The notes below the pieces were generated by a model. That model searched no databases and had not been told where the DNA came from. It worked only from the letters and a program-made list of their open reading frames with translations. A stretch of DNA of 64,000 bases, from assembly GCA_021787595.1 (NCBI GenBank), contig JAJYLQ010000001.1, positions 202,622 through 266,621 of the forward strand, in the 5' to 3' direction. The position numbers and the translations under genes were made by a program. Origin of the DNA: Chloroflexota bacterium (GTDB lineage Bacteria > Chloroflexota > Anaerolineae > Anaerolineales > Villigracilaceae). Each line of letters starts with the position of its first letter. Positions within the stretch are counted from its first letter, which is position 1. Of this stretch, positions 59,158-64,000 are shown piece after piece.

Positions 59158-60471
59158 TCAATCATTTACCAAATCGGCCAGCCATTCCATCAAGCCGCCC
59201 TTATCGGACTTTACAGCGATGTCGCTTTGCGCCGCGCCGTTTTGTCCGTTGATCAACACAAGGTGACTTCGGCCTTCAAACCAAATTTCGGCCATCCAAA
59301 CCGGAAGCAGATCAAGTCGAAAAGACTCGACGGTCATGTTTGCGGATGAAGTCGAGATCAGTCTGGCGAGTGAAAGTTGATTCGGCAAATCGTGTCGGAC
59401 GCGCGCCAATGTTTGACTGCGCGCATCCAGCGAGGCGTCCGCCATCGGAATGTCGTAAAGTTCGGCGGGCCAGCTGGCAAGATAACGCGCGTCGTACGGC
59501 TGGGCCGCTCTCAGGTCAAATGTGGAAACGAGGCGCACGAACGGCGCGGACAATTTTCGGCTGGCGGGAATCGGAATGTCGTGGACCAGGATCGGATACG
59601 TGTCATGGACTTGAACCATTTTCGGCTGGCGGCGTCCAAAGTCAACTTCATCCTGTTCGATGATCTCGCCGATGTAATCAACTTCGCCGCCGAGATCGAA
59701 AGTCCACAAAGGAAGATAAAGTCCGCGCGGCCAATCAACTTGTTTTTCCGGCTTGATCTTATTCTGCTCGACCCAATCCACGAGAAGCTGAACGGCATGT
59801 TTCTGATCGAACGCGTGCGGGATGACGCCATCCGGCGCGAGCAAATCTTTCGATTTCTCAAGGCTGACGACATGCGCTGAGCCGCAATAGGCGCAAGTGG
59901 CAGAAAGCTGATCCGGCGGCAGGATGAATTGCGCGCCGCATCCCTGACATTGAAAGACCTGCTCCGCCAGCGGCCTGCCATGCCCGCGCAGGGTTGCCAT
60001 CGCGACGATGAAATCTTTTTCGTCTGCCGAACTCGATTGAGTTTTGATGGTTTGATTTCGCGAGCAATATTCGCAAACCAGCGACCCGCCATCGGGTGCG
60101 TAGGTCATCCGTCCGCCGCATTTTGGGCACACGAACCGCTGCGCGTCGGCCTGCTGCAAACCTTCAGGCGCGGGCGGCAAGGCATCAGGGTCAACGATTT
60201 CATCTGGTTTGAGTTTGCCGTCCAAAATAGCCAGTGCACGCCGGGCGCGCGCATGCTGCAGATCATTTGAAAGACAATTCTCCAGCGCCTTGCGTTTTTC
60301 TACCGGGTCATCCGTAAACTGGCTCATCCAGTACCAGCCTTCTGCCATCACATCATGGTCACTGGTCATGTAGATGGCGCGGTCAATGTATTGCCGCGCC
60401 GCGTCCTTGTCGCCTGACTTGGCCTCGGTGATTCCGCTGCGAAGGAGTTCCTTGCTGTAATCGTCAATCAT
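59158..60471 (-). CDS. Zinc-ribbon protein with helical-repeat N-terminus
   Basis: This 437-residue protein begins with a TPR-like region (about 1-95, RSGITEAKSGDKDAARQYID). Two four-cysteine zinc ribbons follow: CPKCGGRM...CEYC near 115-140 and CQGCGAQF...CAYC near 172-200. The remaining ~230 residues are a conserved domain of unknown function (PLWTFDLGGEVDYIGEI, ASWPAELYDIPMADASLDAR). I do not recognise a named family. The start at 60471 (MIDDYSKELL) is preferred over a codon seven residues upstream. Confidence 0.7.
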   Translation of the reverse strand: MIDDYSKELLRSGITEAKSGDKDAARQYIDRAIYMTSDHDVMAEGWYWMSQFTDDPVEKRKALENCLSNDLQHARARRALAILDGKLKPDEIVDPDALPPAPEGLQQADAQRFVCPKCGGRMTYAPDGGSLVCEYCSRNQTIKTQSSSADEKDFIVAMATLRGHGRPLAEQVFQCQGCGAQFILPPDQLSATCAYCGSAHVVSLEKSKDLLAPDGVIPHAFDQKHAVQLLVDWVEQNKIKPEKQVDWPRGLYLPLWTFDLGGEVDYIGEIIEQDEVDFGRRQPKMVQVHDTYPILVHDIPIPASRKLSAPFVRLVSTFDLRAAQPYDARYLASWPAELYDIPMADASLDARSQTLARVRHDLPNQLSLARLISTSSANMTVESFRLDLLPVWMAEIWFEGRSHLVLINGQNGAAQSDIAVKSDKGGLMEWLADLVND

Positions 60472-60478
60472 AGATTCG

Positions 60479-60528
60479 CACCACAGAGACACAAAGATTC
60501 TCTTTGCGCTCTCTATGCCTTCGTGGTG
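60479..60528. repeat. Intergenic hairpin, CACCACAGAG/CTTCGTGGTG family
   Basis: CACCACAGAGACACAAAGA faces CTATGCCTTCGTGGTG, a diverged copy of the CACGAAGG family, between folP and the zinc-ribbon gene. Confidence 0.55.
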
Positions 60529-60544
60529 AAATGAACTTTATAAA

Positions 60545-61456
60545 TCATCGCCGACGCACAATTGCGTCGGTCATCTTCGCGACGCGCGCCATGTACTCCA
60601 CATCATGCACGCGGATGATGTCTGCGCCGCGCGCAATGCCAACCGCGACCGCCGCGGCGGTGCCTTCCACGCGTCGATCGGGAGGCAGATCCAAAGTGTA
60701 TCCAATGAACGATTTGCGCGACGGACCGAGCAAAACGGGAAAGCCCAGCGCGCGGATTTCGTCGAGGCGGTTGATCAGCTCGAGATTATGTTCCACTTTT
60801 TTGCCGAAGCCAATTCCGGGGTCCAGGATGATACGATCCTCTTCGATGCCAGCTTCGCGCGCGAGATTTACACTGTCCAGCAACTCGCGCTTCACATCTT
60901 CGATTAAGTCAACGTATTCCGCGCCGATGTACGCGTTGCCAAGTTGAGCGCGCACTTCCACGCTGGCCGGATTGCTGCGGTTGTGCATCAGGACCACGGG
61001 ACACTTGTGTTTTGCAACGACATTTCGCAATTCGGGATCGCCGCGCAGCGCCCAAACATCATTGACGATCTGCGCGCCTTCGTTCAATGCTTCCTCAGCG
61101 ATGACAGCCTTATAAGTATCAATCGAAATTGATGCATCAGGAAATTCTTTTGCAAGCGATTCGATGACAGGAATGACTCGCCGCCGCTCTTCTTCGACAT
61201 CAATCGGCTCTGACCCCGGACGCGTTGACTCTCCGCCGACATCCAATATCGCTGCACCCGCGTCGACGAATCGTTTTGCTTGTTCGAGTGATGCCCTCAC
61301 CCCCTCACCCCTCACCCCCTCTCCCTGTGGGAGAGGGGGTGAGGGGAACAGAAGCCCATCTCCTGAAAAGCTATCGGGCGTGACGTTCAGAACGCCCATC
61401 ACATACGTGCGGGCGCCCCATTCAAAAGTAAAGTTACCAACCTTCAAGGAGTTCAT
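60545..61456 (-). CDS. folP: Dihydropteroate synthase with in-frame repeat
   Basis: This folate enzyme joins p-aminobenzoate to the pterin diphosphate; sulfonamides bind its active site. The product has 303 residues. Motifs: YVMGVLNVTPDSF, DVGGESTRPGSEP, PVVLMHNRSNP, ILDPGIGFGKKVEHN and LGPSRKSFIG. Between PDSFSGDG and SLEQAKRF lies an extra ~21 residues (about 37-57, with PSPPLPQGEG) encoded by a palindrome, in the loop just after the pterin motif. The folK gene lies two genes upstream in the same direction. Confidence 0.93.
   Translation of the reverse strand: MNSLKVGNFTFEWGARTYVMGVLNVTPDSFSGDGLLFPSPPLPQGEGVRGEGVRASLEQAKRFVDAGAAILDVGGESTRPGSEPIDVEEERRRVIPVIESLAKEFPDASISIDTYKAVIAEEALNEGAQIVNDVWALRGDPELRNVVAKHKCPVVLMHNRSNPASVEVRAQLGNAYIGAEYVDLIEDVKRELLDSVNLAREAGIEEDRIILDPGIGFGKKVEHNLELINRLDEIRALGFPVLLGPSRKSFIGYTLDLPPDRRVEGTAAAVAVGIARGADIIRVHDVEYMARVAKMTDAIVRRR
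61294..61346 (-). repeat. In-frame palindromic element inside folP
   Basis: CCCTCACCCCCTCACCCCTC at the left end, and GGGAGAGGGGGTGAGGGG at the right, form a long hairpin that adds about 18-21 codons to folP without breaking the frame. Same family as 41684, 58185 and 63897. Confidence 0.8.
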
Positions 61457-61466
61457 AATCAATCAT

Positions 61467-61613
61467 GTCATTGCGAGTGGCGCCAAGTCGAAGATCCCGC
61501 ACACGCGCGGGGGCGCCACGTGGCAATCTCATGTAAACTTCGAACCAACTGTCAGATGCAAACACGAGATTGCTTGCCGAAGGCACGCTGCGCGGCGCTC
61601 CTCGCAACGACAT
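61467..61613. repeat. Large inverted repeat of the TCATTGCGAG family
   Basis: TGTCATTGCGAGTGGCGCCA at the left faces GGCGCTCCTCGCAACGACAT at the right; inner segments contain GTGGCAATCTC and GAGATTGC. Organisation like 47581-47720. It lies between folP and the SpoIIAA-like gene. Confidence 0.75.
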
Positions 61614-61618
61614 TCGCC

Positions 61619-62041
61619 TCATGGGATCTGGTCGAGCGGACGCGACAGCCACGCTTCGGCTTCGTTGATGTCTGTGAACAATTTGATGGCGGCGGACGTT
61701 TCAGGCAAAGCCAGTGCGGCGACATCACGAATGGCATTGGCAATTTTTTCGCTGTTAACCACGACGGCGAGCCGGATATTCCGCGCCGACGGATCGCTGT
61801 TCACTTCGACTGCGGTGCGAATCGCCTTTTCGTTGATGTCTTTCACGGCGCGCAAATCGTACAGATTACGCGTAAGCCGATCCGAGCCAAGCAAATGCTC
61901 GAGGGCAAAATCGTGCCATTCTCTTATCGTCGCGTCGGATAGATCGGTAAACGTCAACGTCATTCCACCATCGGCGCGGCGGACAACGTCGAAGCCAACG
62001 CCCGGTTTATGTGTCCAATTGAGGGGTTTGACATCCGTCAT
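61619..62041 (-). CDS. SpoIIAA/STAS-like protein of unknown function
   Basis: This 140-residue soluble protein resembles the SpoIIAA-like (STAS/SEC14-type) fold: RRADGGMTLTFTDLSDATI, NLYDLRAVKDINEKAI, IRLAVVVNSEKIANAIRDVA and IKLFTDINEAEAWLSRPLD. The last motif is typical of the family. GGAGG lies 5 nt before the ATG at 62041; TATAAT at about 62064-62069 may be its promoter. It sits between folK and folP without an evident link to folate. Confidence 0.7.
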   Translation of the reverse strand: MTDVKPLNWTHKPGVGFDVVRRADGGMTLTFTDLSDATIREWHDFALEHLLGSDRLTRNLYDLRAVKDINEKAIRTAVEVNSDPSARNIRLAVVVNSEKIANAIRDVAALALPETSAAIKLFTDINEAEAWLSRPLDQIP

Positions 62042-62064
62042 GGCATCCTCCAAGGTCGAGGCGA

Positions 62065-62559
62065 TTATATCAAACTGCAATTACCAAAAGGTTTTATCTC
62101 TGTGTTGCCCACTTGCGCCAGCAACTCTTTGATCGTCTTTTTCAAAACGGGATGAACGAAATCGGGCGCGATATCGGCAAGCGGGACGAGGACAAAAGCG
62201 CGCTCATGCAAATGCGGATGAGGAATAACAAGTGACTCAGATTCAAAAACAAGATCATCGTAAAACAAAATATCAATATCCATTTGACGCGGCCCCCAGC
62301 GGAAGGATTCCACGCGTCCCACCTCGACTTCGATCTGCTTGAGGCGCTTCAAGAGCGACGCCGCGTCTAAATCCGTTTTGCACTTAACCGCCATGTTGAG
62401 GAACGCGGGCTGGTCCGCGTAGCCCCAGGGAGGGGTTTCGTAAATGTTGGACCGTGGACCGAGGACGGCAGACCGTGATAGCAAATCAATCGCCGCCTTC
62501 AAGTTCGCGAGGCGGTCGCCGAGGTTGGTTCCGAGGGCAAGATAAACGATATGATTCAT
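62065..62559 (-). CDS. folK: 2-amino-4-hydroxy-6-hydroxymethyldihydropteridine diphosphokinase
   Basis: FolK transfers pyrophosphate from ATP to hydroxymethyl-dihydropterin, the step before FolP. The product has 164 residues. Seen: LALGTNLGDRLANLKAAI, YETPPWGYADQPAFLNMAV, and the signature GPRQMDIDILFYDD with the metal-binding aspartates, then IPHPHLHERAFVLVPL. Length is normal. It is in the same direction as folP. Confidence 0.95.
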   Translation of the reverse strand: MNHIVYLALGTNLGDRLANLKAAIDLLSRSAVLGPRSNIYETPPWGYADQPAFLNMAVKCKTDLDAASLLKRLKQIEVEVGRVESFRWGPRQMDIDILFYDDLVFESESLVIPHPHLHERAFVLVPLADIAPDFVHPVLKKTIKELLAQVGNTEIKPFGNCSLI

Positions 62560-62562
62560 GAT

Positions 62563-62619
62563 TCGTCGGGGTTGACCTATGTGTCAACCCAGGGCAGACA
62601 CGCAGGTCTGCCCCGACAA
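62563..62619. repeat. Intergenic palindrome, GGGCAGAC/GTCTGCCC family
   Basis: GTCGGGGTTGACCTATGTGT and AGGGCAGACACGCAGGTCTG followed by CCCCGAC form nested hairpins between the thiolase stop and the folK start. Partner of the copy at 32646. Confidence 0.65.
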
Positions 62620-62620
62620 G

Positions 62621-63811
62621 TTATACACGTTCGACAATTGTTGCCGTTGCCATGCCGTGACCGATGCACATGGTTTGCAATCCGTATTTCGCTTTGCGGC
62701 GAATCAATTCGTAAACCAGTTTCGTCATCAGCACCGCGCCGGTTGCACCGAGCGGATGTCCATGTGCGATGGCGCCGCCGTTTGGATTGACGTAGGTCAA
62801 ATCAACATTCAGTTCCTTTGCCCAAGCTAATACAACCGATGCAAAGGCTTCATTGATTTCGATCACATCCATGTCTTGCAAAGTCAAGCCTGCGCGCTTC
62901 AAGGCTTTCTGGGTGGCTGGGATCGGACCGTCGAGCATCAGCGTTGGATCGGAACCAACCACGACGCGCGTATCAATCCGAGCGAGAGGAGATAAGTTAT
63001 ATCGTCCAACCGCGTCTGGCGAGGCGAGCAAAAGCGCGGCCGCGCCGTCAGAGACTTGGGAGGAATTCGCGGCGGTGATCACGCCATCTTCTTTGAAGAC
63101 AGGTTTCAGCGCGCGCATTTTGTCGCGGTCAGGAGGGCGGCGAACGCCCTGATCAACGGTGAAAAGTTTTTGGTCGGGGAATGATGCGTCGCGCTTCGAC
63201 CCTTCGACAAGCTCAGGGCGGCGCTGCGCGTTCAAATCAATCGGCAGAATCTGTTCGTCGAAGAATCCAGAATCAATCGCTTGTCCCGCTTTGATGTGTG
63301 ATTGAAAGGCATAATTGTCCAATTCGTCGCGAGTCAGATTCCATTTTTCGGCCATGAGTTCGGCGCTCAATCCCTGATGAATCAGCTTGTGCCCAACATC
63401 CGGCCACTCACGCGGATAATCCGCGCCGAGCGGCTGATGCGACATCATTTCGGTGCCGCCCGCGAGGACGAGATCGGCGTCGCCGGAGAGAATGGCCTGC
63501 GACGCAAAATGGATGGCCTGCTGACTCGATCCGCACATGCGGTTGAGGCTGACGCCCGGCACGTGAACGGGGAAGCCGGACTTGAGCACGCCGAGGCGCG
63601 CCAGGTTGCCGCCCTGATCGCCGATGGGCGTGACCACGCCCCAGATCACATCGTCGAGACGCGCGGAATCAATGCCCGCGCGATGGACCGCTTCGCGCAT
63701 CACGAGCGAGGCCAGTTCGACGGGTTGGAAAGGATGCAACGCGCCGCTTTCCTTGCCAGAGCCGATTGCGGTGCGAACTGCGGAGATGATGAATACGTCA
63801 GAGTCGGACAT
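62621..63811 (-). CDS. Acetyl-CoA acetyltransferase (thiolase) with in-frame repeat
   Basis: This 396-residue thiolase condenses or cleaves acyl-CoA. Nucleophile C93 is in NRMCGSSQQAIHFA, NPNGGAIAHGHPLGATGA supplies the active-site His, and CIGHGMATATIV holds the second Cys; GH replaces the usual GG there. The insert RRPELVEGSKR (about 197-207) is encoded by a palindrome in the lid region between LPIDLNAQ and DASFP. The start at 63811 (MSDSDVFIIS) is chosen; the longer frame upstream is repeat DNA. Confidence 0.92.
   Translation of the reverse strand: MSDSDVFIISAVRTAIGSGKESGALHPFQPVELASLVMREAVHRAGIDSARLDDVIWGVVTPIGDQGGNLARLGVLKSGFPVHVPGVSLNRMCGSSQQAIHFASQAILSGDADLVLAGGTEMMSHQPLGADYPREWPDVGHKLIHQGLSAELMAEKWNLTRDELDNYAFQSHIKAGQAIDSGFFDEQILPIDLNAQRRPELVEGSKRDASFPDQKLFTVDQGVRRPPDRDKMRALKPVFKEDGVITAANSSQVSDGAAALLLASPDAVGRYNLSPLARIDTRVVVGSDPTLMLDGPIPATQKALKRAGLTLQDMDVIEINEAFASVVLAWAKELNVDLTYVNPNGGAIAHGHPLGATGAVLMTKLVYELIRRKAKYGLQTMCIGHGMATATIVERV
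63194..63220 (-). repeat. In-frame palindromic element inside thiolase gene
   Basis: On the minus strand CGCCCTGAGCTTGTCGAAGG followed by GTCGAAG gives RPELVEGSK. It shares both arms with the element in the APH-like gene (39462). Confidence 0.75.
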
Positions 63812-63896
63812 GGATTTGCCTTTTATAGGAAAGGAATCTATAATACTATAAAGCATTATCATTACAGCGCAAAGTCGAGCAATCGTTCCCTGCCAA

Positions 63897-63975
63897 TTCT
63901 CCCTCACCCTTTCCCTCTCCCAAAGGGAGAGGAGACTCCCTTCCCCATTCGGGGGAAGGGTTGGGGATGAGGGCG
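63897..63975. repeat. Intergenic copy of the CCCTCACC/GGTGAGGG palindrome family
   Basis: TTCCCTCTCCCAAAGGGAGAG and CTTCCCCATTCGGGGGAAGG are two stacked hairpins enclosed by CCCTCACCC and GGGATGAGGG. It lies upstream of the thiolase gene and is the non-coding relative of the in-frame elements. Confidence 0.75.
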
Positions 63976-64000
63976 AAAACGGTAGAAAGGCCATGAGCAG

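Noticed and set aside
62455..62490. Possible in-frame repeat in folK, because GGACCGTGGACCGAGGACGG resembles the repeat at 38342
   Set aside because: The FolK protein has normal length here and YETPPWGY follows at the usual distance, so there is no evidence of an insertion.
62621..62680. Thiolase second Cys motif CIGHGMA looked damaged
   Set aside because: The Cys itself and surrounding glycines remain; one G to H change does not show inactivation.
63812..63994. N-terminal extension of the thiolase frame up to 63994
   Set aside because: It translates palindromic repeat DNA (PSSPTLPPNGEG-like) and the family start is at 63811.

Overview
This 64 kb window looks like chromosomal DNA of a moderately GC-rich, non-photosynthetic Chloroflexota bacterium, probably of the Anaerolineae type. 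That assignment is inferred from gene content and style: a full-length NADH-binding complex I operon, a dnaG-rpoD pair, many lipoproteins and membrane-anchored proteins with Thr/Pro-rich linkers, a Hanks-type kinase, SH3-like and TPR membrane proteins, and abundant short palindromic repeats. I saw no rRNA, tRNA, CRISPR array, integrase or transposase.

Layout. 1-8.8 kb is housekeeping and reads leftward: nuoABCDE, an inserted nucleotidyltransferase/HEPN pair, nuoF (cut by the window edge), then rpoD and dnaG further upstream. 8.8-10.4 kb holds a small SMR/EamA-like membrane protein, a YkoP-like protein and an Ala/Ser/Asn-rich secreted protein. 10.4-15.1 kb is an AT-richer accessory block. It holds membrane-anchored or secreted proteins, a frameshifted secreted protein, a methyltransferase remnant, an NlpC-like/Amidase_6 protein, and a roughly 110 bp segment present twice next to the tail of an orphan LuxR-type response regulator. 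15.8-20.3 kb is a rightward core cluster: yqeY, pgpH-like HD phosphodiesterase, ybeY, dgkA and nfo. 20.3-25.4 kb carries a drug-type ABC exporter, a lipase-like lipoprotein and degV. 25.5-28 kb carries a fakA-like kinase and asp23, divergent from rpmB. 28-33.9 kb holds rpe, a Ser/Thr kinase, a lipid kinase, a Ca2+/H+ antiporter, an SH3-like protein, a DUF971 gene and a second MNT/HEPN pair that is followed by a broken DUF971 copy. 33.9-40.4 kb holds a TPR protein, AMMECR1, a flavin reductase, a GH1 beta-glucosidase, GNAT and APH-like genes and a 52-residue membrane protein. 40.5-46.2 kb holds a heterodimeric ABC exporter with a putative attenuator, a DedA-like protein and a glycosyltransferase. 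46.2-50.9 kb holds a transporter, a frameshifted Nudix gene, an SDR, ribA, a RibD-like reductase and an extradiol dioxygenase-like protein. 51-59 kb holds two tandem M1-peptidase lipoproteins, a 56-residue membrane protein, a PaiB remnant, a STAS protein, an RNase H-like protein and a class A PBP. 59-64 kb holds a zinc-ribbon protein, folP, a SpoIIAA-like protein, folK and a thiolase.

Cross-cutting patterns. (1) Short palindromes of two families lie inside five protein genes and keep the frame: folP, a PBP, an ABC exporter, a thiolase and an APH-like kinase. (2) Two different MNT/HEPN pairs sit flush against conserved genes, one inside the nuo operon and one against a DUF971 fragment. (3) At least eight genes have a TATAAT-like box 6-8 nt before the start codon, as expected for leaderless mRNAs. 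(4) Two tiny membrane proteins share an FVPSL motif. (5) Several families of hairpin repeats fill the intergenic gaps.

Starts were moved inward from the longest reading frame where a ribosome-binding site, promoter or family N-terminus argued for it. All functional calls rest on motif recognition, not on database searches.
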